64,000 nt of DNA from positions 1,178,001 through 1,242,000 of the forward strand of contig NZ_CP049989.1 of assembly GCF_011388215.1 (NCBI RefSeq), in the 5' to 3' direction. This DNA comes from Hydrogenophaga crocea. Lineage in GTDB: Bacteria > Pseudomonadota > Gammaproteobacteria > Burkholderiales > Burkholderiaceae_C. Position numbers and translations under genes: made by a program. The notes beneath the pieces are model-generated. The model made no database searches. It saw only the letters and a program-made list of their open reading frames with translations, and was not told the DNA's origin. Positions 1 to 8,068 of this stretch are shown here, piece by piece (position 1 is the stretch's first letter; each line of letters begins with the position of its first letter).

Positions 1-662
1 CAGGTGGCTGCGAACACGTAGGCCAGCACCCAGGCCACGTGGCGCGGCGGCTCCGACGGCGCGGCCGCGCTGTGCGGCGCCAGCGCTTCGGGCGGCGGCA
101 GCGCCTCGGTGCGCGGCAGGCTGGCATTGAGCGGCAGACCGAGCAGCAGGTGCAGGGCGGCCCAGCCCAGACAGGCACCGCGCCAGCCGAACTGCGCCTC
201 CATCCACGCCGACAGCGGCCAGCCCACGGTGCTGGCCAGGCCCGCGAGCAAGGTGATGCCCGTGATGGCGCCGCGGGCGTCGCGGCCCTGCAGGCGCACC
301 AGCGTGGCGAAGGCGGCCTCGTACAGGCCGGCGCCCATGGCCAGCCCCACCACCGTCCAGGCCAGGTACAGCGACACCGGGCCCTGCGCGAGCGCGAGCA
401 GGCCCAGGCCGAGGGCGAACAGGCCGCTGGTGGCCATGAGCACCGGCCGGCCGCCGAGCCGGTCGATGCGGCGACCCGCCGACGGGCCGATGGCCGCGGA
501 CAGCAGCAGCGCCAGGGAGAAGGCCAGCCACACCGAGGCGAGCGGCACGCCGGTGGCCTCGGCCATGGGCCGCGCGAGGATGGCGGGCAGGTAGTAGCTG
601 GAGGCCCAGGCCAGCGTCTGGGCCGTTCCCAGGCGCAGCACCAGCGACGTGTTGCTGCGCAT
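1..662 (-). CDS. MFS transporter, N-terminal part (cut by window edge)
   Basis: The minus strand is open from an ATG at 662 to the left edge. The frame reads as six or more hydrophobic helices separated by short charged loops, beginning MRSNTSLVLRLGTAQTLAW. A loop with GRRIDRLGGRP matches the MFS signature between helices 2 and 3, so this is a secondary transporter or exporter of unknown substrate; the C-terminal half lies outside. The start is only 11 bp after the NUDIX stop (674), so the two are probably co-transcribed. It closely resembles the MFS protein at 38273-39499 in helix pattern and in motifs such as TSLV-RLG and LYLAW, so the two are likely paralogues. Confident as an MFS protein, substrate unknown. 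Confidence 0.85.
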   Translation of the reverse strand, partial: MRSNTSLVLRLGTAQTLAWASSYYLPAILARPMAEATGVPLASVWLAFSLALLLSAAIGPSAGRRIDRLGGRPVLMATSGLFALGLGLLALAQGPVSLYLAWTVVGLAMGAGLYEAAFATLVRLQGRDARGAITGITLLAGLASTVGWPLSAWMEAQFGWRGACLGWAALHLLLGLPLNASLPRTEALPPPEALAPHSAAAPSEPPRHVAWVLAYVFAAT

Positions 663-673
663 GCCGGCCGGCC

Positions 674-1228
674 TCAGAGGATGTCGATCACGTGAAAGCC
701 GAAGCGCCCCGCACGGCGGTCGGCGAAGTGGTGCTGCAGCGTTTCGCGCACCGTGCGGAAGGCGATCTCGTCCCAGGGGATCTCGTCTTCGTGGAACAGG
801 CGCGCCTCAATGGTCTCGTGGCCCGGGTTGAACCGGTCGCTGAGCAGGCGTGCGCGGTAGAACAGGTGCACCTGGCCCACGCGCGGCACGTTCATGAGCG
901 TGAACAGCTCGCCGAGTTCGATCTGCGCGCCGGCTTCTTCGTCGGTTTCGCGGCGCGCCCCTTCGGCGGTGGTTTCGCCCAGCTCCATGAAGCCCGCAGG
1001 CAGCGTCCATTTGCCCCAGCGCGGCTCGATGTTGCGCTTGCACAGCAGCACCTGGGCGCCGTCTTCGCCCCACACGGGCACAGTGCCCACCACGTTGAGC
1101 GGGTTGTCGTAGTGCACCGTGCCGCAGGCGGGGCAGACCGCGCGTTCGCGCGTGTCGCCGTCGTCGGGCAGGCGCATCAGCACGGCGGTGCCGCAGTTGC
1201 GGCAGAACTTGGCGGGCGGACGCAGCAT
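674..1228 (-). CDS. NUDIX hydrolase with N-terminal zinc ribbon
   Basis: 184 aa. Two CxxC pairs at about residues 9-12 and 32-35 form a zinc ribbon. A complete NUDIX box (G-x5-E-x7-REUXEEXGU) runs from G79 to about 101, with catalytic REXXEE at 93-98. The family hydrolyses nucleoside diphosphates linked to another moiety; the ribbon plus NUDIX layout resembles ADP-ribose/NADH-pyrophosphatase-like housekeeping proteins, but the SQPWPFPxS motif of NudC is not seen, so the substrate is open. It lies just downstream of the terminator at 1256-1280 and just upstream of the MFS gene, so it probably has its own promoter or depends on read-through. Confidence 0.9.
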   Translation of the reverse strand: MLRPPAKFCRNCGTAVLMRLPDDGDTRERAVCPACGTVHYDNPLNVVGTVPVWGEDGAQVLLCKRNIEPRWGKWTLPAGFMELGETTAEGARRETDEEAGAQIELGELFTLMNVPRVGQVHLFYRARLLSDRFNPGHETIEARLFHEDEIPWDEIAFRTVRETLQHHFADRRAGRFGFHVIDIL

Positions 1229-1255
1229 CGCGGCAGTTTAGTGGGACTCGGACGC

Positions 1256-1280
1256 AAAAAAGGCCGGGGAGCCCCCGGCC
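1256..1280 (-). terminator. Rho-independent terminator of the Rieske-TRAP operon
   Basis: On the minus strand an 8-bp GC stem (GGCCGGGG with CCCCGGCC) is followed directly by six T residues. It sits about 20 bp after the TRAP binding-protein stop and ahead of the NUDIX start at 1228, so it closes the five-gene operon. Confidence 0.85.
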
Positions 1281-1299
1281 TTCGCTCGGTCAATGGGCT

Positions 1300-2346
1300 T
1301 TACGCCTTCTTGCCGTGTTTTTCGATCAGCGCCTTGGCGCCTTCGAACAGCTTCTTGCCGTCGTGGCCGCGCTTGTCCATCTCCTGCATCCACTCCACCT
1401 CGACCAGGCGGGCCTTGCGCTTGAATTCCTGCGCGTCGGCGGCGGAGATCTTGTGGATGGTGTTGCCCTGGTCGACCGCCGACTTGCGGCCGGCCGCGTC
1501 ACCGGCCTGCTGGGTCTTGCCCAGCCAGCCCGAGGTCTCGATGCCCGAGTTCTTGTCGATCACGGCCTTGAGGTCGGGCGGCAGGCTGTTGTACTTGGCC
1601 TTGTTCATGGCCATCACGAAGGTCGTGGTGTACAGGGCGCCGCCGGCGGGGTCGAACTCGCTGTGGAACTTGGTGAGCTCGTGCACCTTCACCGAAGGCA
1701 CCACCTCCCAGGGGATCACGCAGCCGTCGATCACGCCCTTGGAGAGCGAGTCGGGGATCTGCGGCAGCGGCATGCCCACGGGCGTGGCGCCGAGGTAGCC
1801 GAGCATCTTGGTGATCTGGCGCGTGGGGCCGCGCACCTTGGAGCCGCGCAGGTCGTCGGCGGTCTTCACGAGCTTGTTGCGCATGTGGAACATGCCCGGG
1901 CCGTGCACCTGCAGCGCGAGCACCTGGGTCTCCTTGAATTCGTCCACGGCCAGGGTCTGCACGTACTCCCAGTAGGCCTTGGAGGTGGCTTCGGCGTTGT
2001 TCATCATGAACGGCAGTTCGAACACCTCGATGCGCGGGAAGCGGCCCGGGGTGTTGCCCGGCAGGGTCCAGACGATGTCCACCACGCCGTCGCGGGCCTG
2101 GTCGTACAGCTGCACCGGCGTACCGCCGAGCTGCATCGCGGGGTAGCCCTCGAACTTGATGCGGCCGCCCGAGTCCTTCTCGACCTTGTCCATCCACGCC
2201 TTGTGCATGTTGATGTACACGTTCGATTGCGGCGCCATGAAGGTGTGGAACTTCAGGGTGACGCTTTGCTGCGCGAAGCCGGTGAGCGCGGGTGCGCCCA
2301 GGGCCATGGCCGCACCGGACTGGAGCAGGGTTCTGCGTTGGATCAT
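1300..2346 (-). CDS. TRAP transporter substrate-binding protein, DctP family
   Basis: 348 aa from the ATG at 2346 (MIQRRTLLQSG), chosen over an upstream in-frame start because GGAG stands about 10 nt ahead and the leader begins exactly there. The leader has RR followed by hydrophobic residues and ends near GFAQQ, which suggests Tat or Sec export. The mature part is a DctP-type periplasmic solute-binding protein. It is last in the Rieske operon, 95 bp after the FAH-family gene, so its ligand is probably the substrate of that pathway. No DctQ or DctM genes are adjacent, so the membrane subunits must be elsewhere. Confidence 0.88.
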   Translation of the reverse strand: MIQRRTLLQSGAAMALGAPALTGFAQQSVTLKFHTFMAPQSNVYINMHKAWMDKVEKDSGGRIKFEGYPAMQLGGTPVQLYDQARDGVVDIVWTLPGNTPGRFPRIEVFELPFMMNNAEATSKAYWEYVQTLAVDEFKETQVLALQVHGPGMFHMRNKLVKTADDLRGSKVRGPTRQITKMLGYLGATPVGMPLPQIPDSLSKGVIDGCVIPWEVVPSVKVHELTKFHSEFDPAGGALYTTTFVMAMNKAKYNSLPPDLKAVIDKNSGIETSGWLGKTQQAGDAAGRKSAVDQGNTIHKISAADAQEFKRKARLVEVEWMQEMDKRGHDGKKLFEGAKALIEKHGKKA

Positions 2347-2441
2347 GGTGGAGGGTCTCCGTGGTGTTGAACTTGTTTGAAGCCTAAAGCGAGAGACGGG
2401 CGCGGTGTGAGAGGTCAAACCCGAAGGCGGGCGTGCATGCC

Positions 2442-3137
2442 TCAGGCCACGCGCACCGAGATGGGGACCAGGCCGTCGACACCGCCGGTGAGGGTGTCGC
2501 CGCTGACCACCGCGTTCACCCCTTCGGGCGTGCCGGTGTAGATCAGGTCACCGGGCTGCAATGCCCAGGCCGCGGACAGGTGCTCGATGGTCTCGGCGAT
2601 GTTCCAGATCAGCTTGTTGATGTGGCTGCGCTGGCGGTCGGCGCCGTTCACCTGCAGCCAGATCGCGGCGTTCACGATGTCGCCGGCCTCGCTGGCGGGC
2701 GTGATCGGGCCGATCGGGGCGGACTCGTCGAAGGCCTTGCCGATGCACCAGGGCCGGCCCTGCTTCTTCATGTCGTTCTGCAGGTCGCGGCGCGTCATGT
2801 CCAGGCCCACGGCGTAACCGTACACGTGCTTGAACGCGTCGGCGGCCTGGATGCCACGGCCGCCGGTGCCGATGGCCACCACGAGCTCGATCTCGTGGTG
2901 CAGGTTCTTCGTGAGCGGGGGGTAGGCGATGGTCGCGGTCTGGCCGGCCTCGGCCACCACCAGCGCGTCGGCGGGCTTGAGGAAGAAGAAGGGCGGTTCA
3001 CGGCCGGTGAAGCCCATCTCTTTCGCATGCTCCTCGTAGTTGCGGCCGACGCAGTAGATGCGGTGCACGGGGAAGCGTTCGCCACGGCCCACAACGGGCA
3101 CGGACACGGTGGGGGGTGGGGTGAAAAGGTAGGTCAT
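2442..3137 (-). CDS. Fumarylacetoacetate hydrolase family protein (fumarylpyruvate-hydrolase-like)
   Basis: 231 aa, the usual size of single-domain FAH-family enzymes. The metal-binding HExE (H81, E82, E84) is in LHHEIELVVAIG, and the family motif TGTPEGV is near residue 200. Family members cleave C-C bonds of acylpyruvates at the end of aromatic ring pathways (fumarylpyruvate in the gentisate route) or act as hydratases and decarboxylases. It lies 33 bp after the ferredoxin gene in the Rieske operon, which fits a late ring-cleavage step, although no ring-cleaving dioxygenase gene is seen here. Exact substrate unproven. Confidence 0.88.
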   Translation of the reverse strand: MTYLFTPPPTVSVPVVGRGERFPVHRIYCVGRNYEEHAKEMGFTGREPPFFFLKPADALVVAEAGQTATIAYPPLTKNLHHEIELVVAIGTGGRGIQAADAFKHVYGYAVGLDMTRRDLQNDMKKQGRPWCIGKAFDESAPIGPITPASEAGDIVNAAIWLQVNGADRQRSHINKLIWNIAETIEHLSAAWALQPGDLIYTGTPEGVNAVVSGDTLTGGVDGLVPISVRVA

Positions 3138-3170
3138 GGGCGGAGTGTGCCACCGGCCGTGCGCCGGCCG

Positions 3171-3494
3171 TCAGTACTGCGTGGCCGGCAGGTGCACCAC
3201 CAGGCCATCGAGGTCGGGCGTGAGCACGATCTGGCACGACAGCCGGCTGTTGGGCTTCACCGGCGCGGCCGCGAAATCGAGCATGTCGGTTTCGTCGGCC
3301 ACGGGGGCGGGCAGGCGCGCGGCCCAGGCCTCGTCCACGTACACGTGGCAGGTGGCGCAGGTGAGGGTGCCGCCGCAGTCGGCGGCGATCTGGTCGACGC
3401 CGGCGTCGACCGCGGCTTTCATGAGGCTCTGGCCCGGGGCGCAGCGCAGCTCGCGCGTGCGCTGGTCGGCGGTGACGAGGTGGAGGGTGATCAT
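3171..3494 (-). CDS. [2Fe-2S] ferredoxin, adrenodoxin type
   Basis: 107 aa from the ATG at 3494. Cysteines follow the adrenodoxin/putidaredoxin pattern C-x5-C-x2-C (DCGGTLTCATC) plus a later Cys (LSC). Such ferredoxins carry electrons from a reductase to Rieske oxygenases or P450s. It is 23 bp downstream of the ligase gene and one gene from the Rieske oxygenase, so it is probably that enzyme's electron donor. A cognate FAD-dependent reductase is not encoded in this operon. Confidence 0.92.
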   Translation of the reverse strand: MITLHLVTADQRTRELRCAPGQSLMKAAVDAGVDQIAADCGGTLTCATCHVYVDEAWAARLPAPVADETDMLDFAAAPVKPNSRLSCQIVLTPDLDGLVVHLPATQY

Positions 3495-3517
3495 GGTTGT
3501 GGGCTTCGGTGGCGGGG

Positions 3518-4993
3518 TCAGTAGCGCGCGAAGTACTCGCGGCGCTCGAAGTCGGTCTTGTCCTCGGCCGCGGTGTGGCGGTCGAGCTCCTGCTGTTTGA
3601 TCCGGCAGAAGTGGTTCACCACGGCGGGGCCCAGCGCGTGGGTGAGCACCGTGTCGCTGCGCAGCGCGGCCAGCGCATCGCCGAGGTTGTTCGGAATGCG
3701 TTCGCTGCCCTCGGCATAGGGCGCTTCGGTGCCTGGGGGCGCGGCGAGCCGGCGCTGCAGGCCGTCGAGCCCCGCGTGGATCTGCCCCGCCATGCACAGG
3801 TACGGGTTGGCCGCGGGTTCGCCCAGGCGGTTCTCGATGCGCGTGGCGGCGTCCCCCGCGCTGCCCACCACGCGCAGCATGGCGCCGCGGTTGTCGCGGC
3901 CCCAGAGAATGGCCTGGGGCGCGAGCGCGTTGGGCCGAAAGCGGCCGAAGCCGTTCACCGTGGGCGTGCACAGCGGCGTGAGCGCGCGCGCGTGTTCGAG
4001 CAGGCCCGCGAGCCAGTGCGCGCCGGTGTCGCTGAGCGTGTGCAGCGCGTCGCGCGGCGTGGTGCCCGGGGCCGGGGTGTCGCGCTGGAACACGTTGCGG
4101 CCGCTGGCCAGATCGATCACCGACTGGTGCAGGTGCCAGCCGCTGGACATGATGTTCGGGAACGGCGGTCTGCACATGAAGGTGGCGTGGTAGCCGGCGC
4201 GGCGCAGCGCCTGCTTCACGCCGTTGCGCAGCAGCACCATCTGGTCGGCCGCGGTGAGCGCGTCGGTGGCGTCGAACACCGCCTCGACCTGGCTCGGGCC
4301 GAGCTCGATCTCGAGCGACTGCAGCGGCAGGCCCAGGCCGAGCGCGGTGCGCTCGACGATGCGCAGCGGCTCGTCGGCGAGGTCGATCAGCGCCTCGCCC
4401 TGCAACTGGTAGCCCGGGTGCACCATCTGCACCGCGGGCGGCTCGCCCGGCCAGGCCGCGCGCTCGGGGTCGAGCTGCGGCGTGGGGTCGGTGAGGCGGT
4501 AGATGTGGAACTCGACCTCGAGCCCGGTCTTGTAGCCCAGGCCGTGCCGTGCGAGCGCGGCCAGCGCGGTCTGCAGCACGCGGCGGCTGTCCAGGGCCAC
4601 CGGTGTGCCGTCGGCGTGCCAGGGCTGGCAGCGCAGCCAGCCGGTGCCGGGCGCCCAGGGCAGCTCGACGAAGCTCTCGGGATCGGGCAGCACCATGAGG
4701 TTGGCCGCGCCCGCGAAGCCGGGCAGGTCGTCGGTGCCACCGGGCTCGAACACCTTCCACGCGGTCTTGTCGGCGGTGTCCTTGAGCATCAGCGTGCCCA
4801 CCATGCCCACGCCATCGCGCAGTGCGCGGATCGCCGCGTGCGGCATCAGCGTCTTGCCGCGCAGCAGGCCATGCGCATCGCACCAGCCCAGGCGCACGCG
4901 CTGGATGCCTCGCTCCTCGATCAGGCGCGCCAGGCGCAGGCACGCGGCTTCGCGTGCGGCGTCGTGCACGCCGCAGGTGTGCGCAAAGCTCAT
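3518..4993 (-). CDS. Glutamine-synthetase family protein (putative gamma-glutamyl ligase)
   Basis: 491 aa from the ATG at 4993. GS catalytic motifs are recognisable: LEVEF (E159, E161, metal ligands), SGWHLH around H287, the NGFGRFRPN and WGRDNR stretches at about 347-370, and RIENRLGEPAANPY at 385-398. The family condenses glutamate with ammonia or an amine using ATP. In catabolic clusters such proteins (for example IpuC for isopropylamine, or the GS-like protein of aniline dioxygenase clusters) activate amines by gamma-glutamylation. The start overlaps the Rieske stop (ATGA at 4990-4993), implying translational coupling. A role on an amine substrate is inference. Confidence 0.85.
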   Translation of the reverse strand: MSFAHTCGVHDAAREAACLRLARLIEERGIQRVRLGWCDAHGLLRGKTLMPHAAIRALRDGVGMVGTLMLKDTADKTAWKVFEPGGTDDLPGFAGAANLMVLPDPESFVELPWAPGTGWLRCQPWHADGTPVALDSRRVLQTALAALARHGLGYKTGLEVEFHIYRLTDPTPQLDPERAAWPGEPPAVQMVHPGYQLQGEALIDLADEPLRIVERTALGLGLPLQSLEIELGPSQVEAVFDATDALTAADQMVLLRNGVKQALRRAGYHATFMCRPPFPNIMSSGWHLHQSVIDLASGRNVFQRDTPAPGTTPRDALHTLSDTGAHWLAGLLEHARALTPLCTPTVNGFGRFRPNALAPQAILWGRDNRGAMLRVVGSAGDAATRIENRLGEPAANPYLCMAGQIHAGLDGLQRRLAAPPGTEAPYAEGSERIPNNLGDALAALRSDTVLTHALGPAVVNHFCRIKQQELDRHTAAEDKTDFERREYFARY

Positions 4994-6375
4994 TTCGCGC
5001 CCAGGGCTGCGGCGGCGTCGGCCAGCGCTTTGGCTTCGGCCGTCCAGGGCGCGCGCTCGCGGCGCTCGCGCACCGCGGTCTGCCACCAGGTCTGCCAATC
5101 GCCCGTGGGCGCGAAGCCGTCGATGGTGTCGGGGCCGTGGATCTCGGCGTGTCGGGCCGGATCGGCGATGCCCGGTGCGCTGCCGCCTTGCTCCACCGCG
5201 TCGATGGCCTGCTGCAGCAGGCGGCGGTGCGCCATGATGACCTTGTCGCTCGTGCCCAGGTGTTCGCGCGTGCGGTCCTGGATGGCGCCCATGCTTTCGC
5301 AGGCCCACTGGTCGTGCACGTTGATGTCGTCCTCGCCCATGCCCAGGTAGGTGCGCTCCACCTGCTCCTGCGGGTTGAAGCCCCAGTGGTTGTGGCGGCC
5401 CATCTTGGGCGTGAAGAAGGGCAGGGTCACGGCCTCGAGCCTCGGCTGGCGCATGGCGTCCTTGTCCACGGGGGCGTCGAAGCTGGTGAAGAAGGCGTAC
5501 CAGTAGTTGTGCGTGTCGTCCACGGGCACGTGCATCTGCGTGATCGTCATCGTCTCCGAAAGCGGGATCACAAAAGTCTGCGGGAAGACCGCGTTGGTCA
5601 CGCGCACGTGGGTCAGCTGTTCGTTGAGCTGGCGCAGCGCGGTGAGCTGCAGGCCCCAGGGCTTGGCCTCGTGGCTGATCTCGGGGCGGCCGAACTCGCG
5701 CATCACGCGCGTCATGGGCCAGCGCTCGCCCGCCACCTCGCCCGCGCTCGCGCCGCGAAACTGCTTGCCGTAGGCGTCGTCGAGCGAGGCGTCGTTGAAG
5801 AAGCGGTGCAGGTACGAGGCGTGCGCGGGGTCGATGCCGACCTCGAACGACTGCAGCCAGTTGCAGTGCCACAGGCCCTTGAACGCGAAGGTGTGCGTGG
5901 ACGGGGCTTCGAAACAATCGAGCGCGGGCAGGGCGGGCGGCTCGCCCTCGCCGAGCCAGGCGAACAGCACGCCGCTGCGTTCCTGCAGCGGGTAGCTTTG
6001 CTGGCGCACGCGCGTGCACAGCGTGCTGCCCTCGGGCTCGGCCGGGGTTTCGAGGCAACGGCCGTCGACGTCGAACTTCCAGCCGTGGAAGGGGCAGCGC
6101 AGGCCGTCGCCTTCGTTGCGGCCGTAGGCGAGATCGGCGCCGCGGTGCGGGCAGTCGCGGTCGAGCAGGCCGAAGCGGCCCTGCGCGTCCTTGAACAGCA
6201 CGAAGTTCTGGCCCAGCAGCCGCACGGGTTTGACGGGGCGCACCGCCATGGCCGGATCGATGGCCGGGTCGAACTCGTCGAGCAGGGCCACGGGTTGCCA
6301 GTAGCGGCGCAGCAGCCGGCCGCCGGGCGTGCCCGGGCCGACCTGGGTCAGGCGTTGGTTGAGTTCAGCTTTCAT
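4990..6375 (-). CDS. Rieske non-haem iron oxygenase, catalytic subunit
   Basis: 461 aa from the ATG at 6375. The N-terminal Rieske domain has C75-x-H77 and C94-x2-H97. The mononuclear iron motif D182-x2-H185-x4-H190 follows in EVGIDPAHASYLH. Length and layout fit the phthalate-dioxygenase-like group, in which one large subunit works with separate electron donors. It would oxygenate or demethylate an aromatic or amine substrate in the cytoplasm. It is first in a five-gene operon (Rieske, GS-like, ferredoxin, FAH, TRAP binding protein) and divergent from the GntR regulator at 6448. Confidence 0.92.
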   Translation of the reverse strand: MKAELNQRLTQVGPGTPGGRLLRRYWQPVALLDEFDPAIDPAMAVRPVKPVRLLGQNFVLFKDAQGRFGLLDRDCPHRGADLAYGRNEGDGLRCPFHGWKFDVDGRCLETPAEPEGSTLCTRVRQQSYPLQERSGVLFAWLGEGEPPALPALDCFEAPSTHTFAFKGLWHCNWLQSFEVGIDPAHASYLHRFFNDASLDDAYGKQFRGASAGEVAGERWPMTRVMREFGRPEISHEAKPWGLQLTALRQLNEQLTHVRVTNAVFPQTFVIPLSETMTITQMHVPVDDTHNYWYAFFTSFDAPVDKDAMRQPRLEAVTLPFFTPKMGRHNHWGFNPQEQVERTYLGMGEDDINVHDQWACESMGAIQDRTREHLGTSDKVIMAHRRLLQQAIDAVEQGGSAPGIADPARHAEIHGPDTIDGFAPTGDWQTWWQTAVRERRERAPWTAEAKALADAAAALGAK

Positions 6376-6404
6376 GGGGCGGGGCCTCGGATGCAGGGAA
6401 TGGG

Positions 6405-6422
6405 AAAACGGTATCCCGTTTT
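6405..6422. promoter_or_regulatory. Inverted repeat between Rieske operon and GntR gene (candidate operator)
   Basis: A perfect inverted repeat with 7-bp arms, AAAACGG and CCGTTTT, separated by TATC, lies 30 bp upstream of the Rieske start and 26 bp upstream of the GntR start. Its place between divergent genes suggests the operator at which the GntR protein controls both directions. A second short dyad around TGTACA (about 6433-6438) lies beside it. Confidence 0.5.
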
Positions 6423-6447
6423 TTGCGTTCAGTGTACAGTCCGGCCC

Positions 6448-7167
6448 ATGGGCTTGCAAGAAACCGTTTTGATGCAATTGCGCGACTGGATCCTCTCGGG
6501 CCAGTTCGAACCCGGCCAGCGCCTGGCCGAACAACAACTGGCCGAGCGCCTGGGCGCCTCGCGCACACCGGTGCGCGCGGCCTTGGTGACGCTGGAGCAG
6601 GAAGGCCTGGTCGAGGCCAACGAGACCGGCAAATACCTGGTGCGCCAGTTCACCGCGCAGGAGGTGATCGACGCGATCGCGGTGCGCGGGCACCTCGAAG
6701 GCATGGCCGCGCGGCTGGTGGCCGAGCACGGCGTGCCGCGCGCGCTGCAGAACGACCTGCAGGCGCTGCTCGACGAGGGCGACCGCCTGCTGGCGGACAA
6801 CCCGCTGACGCTGGAAAGCTATGCGGCCTACGCGCGCATGAACGATCGCTTCCATGCGCTGATCCTCGACGCCTGCGGCAACCGTGCCTTGCAGCGCGCG
6901 GTGGCGCTCAACGACAAGCTGCCGTTCGCACCCGCGTCGGCCATGCTGCCCATGCAGGGCACGGTGGCGCTGGACCGCGACTGGATGCTGTACGCGCACC
7001 GGCAACACCACATGCTGTTCGACGCGCTGCGCCGCGGCGAAAGCGCGCGGGCACAGGCCCTGGCCACCGAGCACACCGAAGTGGCGCAGATGAACATGCG
7101 GCTCGCGCTCGAACGCCGTTCGGAGAGCGAGCGGGTGATGCCCTTGATGAAGCTGGTGGTGGGCTGA
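6448..7167 (+). CDS. GntR family transcriptional regulator (FCD/FadR subfamily)
   Basis: 239 aa from the ATG at 6448. Residues 1-70 form the GntR winged helix (EPGQRLAEQQLAERLGASRT, then LEQEGLVEAN). The rest is an all-helical FCD-like ligand domain with candidate metal-binding histidines and aspartates. It is divergent from the Rieske operon with a 72-bp intergenic region holding a palindrome, so it is probably the local regulator, answering to the pathway substrate or a metabolite. Confidence 0.92.
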   Translation: MGLQETVLMQLRDWILSGQFEPGQRLAEQQLAERLGASRTPVRAALVTLEQEGLVEANETGKYLVRQFTAQEVIDAIAVRGHLEGMAARLVAEHGVPRALQNDLQALLDEGDRLLADNPLTLESYAAYARMNDRFHALILDACGNRALQRAVALNDKLPFAPASAMLPMQGTVALDRDWMLYAHRQHHMLFDALRRGESARAQALATEHTEVAQMNMRLALERRSESERVMPLMKLVVG

Positions 7168-7357
7168 GCTTTTTTGCCTGCTTTTGCGCGTGGGCCGCTG
7201 GAGCGGGTGCCCGTGCTTCGGCGTGCTCGCGGGTGTCTGCTTCTGGGGTGCAGGCGCTGCTGCGTCAACACCGTGGTTGGCGCGCGGCCTCTGAGGCAAC
7301 CGCGAATGGCGCCTGCGCACGGGCACCCGACCTGCGCGAAGTGGCGGAGAGAAAGGA

Positions 7358-8068
7358 TCAAACGCCCAGGTGCTGCGCCAGCAACTCGGGCTTGGCCAGC
7401 AGCTCGGGCGTGGCCCCTTCGAACACCACCTCGCCCTTCACGAGGATCACGTTGCGGTCGGTGATCTGCGTGACGTGCTTCCAGTTCTTGTCCACGATCA
7501 CGCTGCTGATGCCGCTCTCGCGGATCAGGCCGCAGATGCGCCAGATCTCGCGCGCGATCAGCGGCGCCAGGCCTTCCGTGGCCTCGTCGAGGATCAGCAG
7601 GTCGGGGTTGGTCATCAGCGCGCGGCCGATGGTGAGCATCTGCTGCTCGCCGCCGCTCAGTTGCTGGCCACCGTGGTTGAGCCGCTCGGCCAGGCGCGGG
7701 AAGGTGTCGAGCACGCGCTCGTAGGTCCATTCGCGCTGGCCCCGCGTGCCCGGCCGCGCGGCCATCACGAGGTTTTCCTTCACGCTCAGGTTGCCGAAGA
7801 TGCCCCGGCCTTCGGGCACGTAGGCGATGCCCTCGCGCGCCACCGCGTAGGGCGACGCGCCCGTCATGTCGCGGCCCTTGACCTGCACCGTGCCGCCGCT
7901 GGGCTTGACCAGGCCCATGAGCGATTTGAGCAGCGTGCTCTTGCCCATGCCGTTGCGGCCCATGAGGCCCAGCGTCTGGCCGGGCTCGATGCGGAAATGA
8001 ATGCCGCGCAGTATGTGGCTCTGGCCGTAGTGCGTGTGCAGGCCCTTGGCTTCAATGAGAGCGGTCAT
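7358..8068 (-). CDS. livF: ABC transporter ATP-binding protein, LivF type
   Basis: 236 aa from the ATG at 8068. Walker A is GRNGMGKST, the signature is LSGGEQQ, and Walker B ends ILDEATEG. The length and the short form match LivF, the second ATPase of branched-chain-amino-acid-type importers. The start overlaps the LivG stop by one base. It is last of the five-gene importer cluster. The ligand may differ from amino acids, because this family also carries urea, amides and aromatic acids. Confidence 0.93.
   Translation of the reverse strand: MTALIEAKGLHTHYGQSHILRGIHFRIEPGQTLGLMGRNGMGKSTLLKSLMGLVKPSGGTVQVKGRDMTGASPYAVAREGIAYVPEGRGIFGNLSVKENLVMAARPGTRGQREWTYERVLDTFPRLAERLNHGGQQLSGGEQQMLTIGRALMTNPDLLILDEATEGLAPLIAREIWRICGLIRESGISSVIVDKNWKHVTQITDRNVILVKGEVVFEGATPELLAKPELLAQHLGV

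Noticed and set aside
3497..5350. Long open frame antisense to the GS-like and Rieske genes
   Set aside because: It is composition-driven in GC-rich DNA, rich in Arg, Ala, Gly and His, without domains, and fully overlaps genes with clear motifs.
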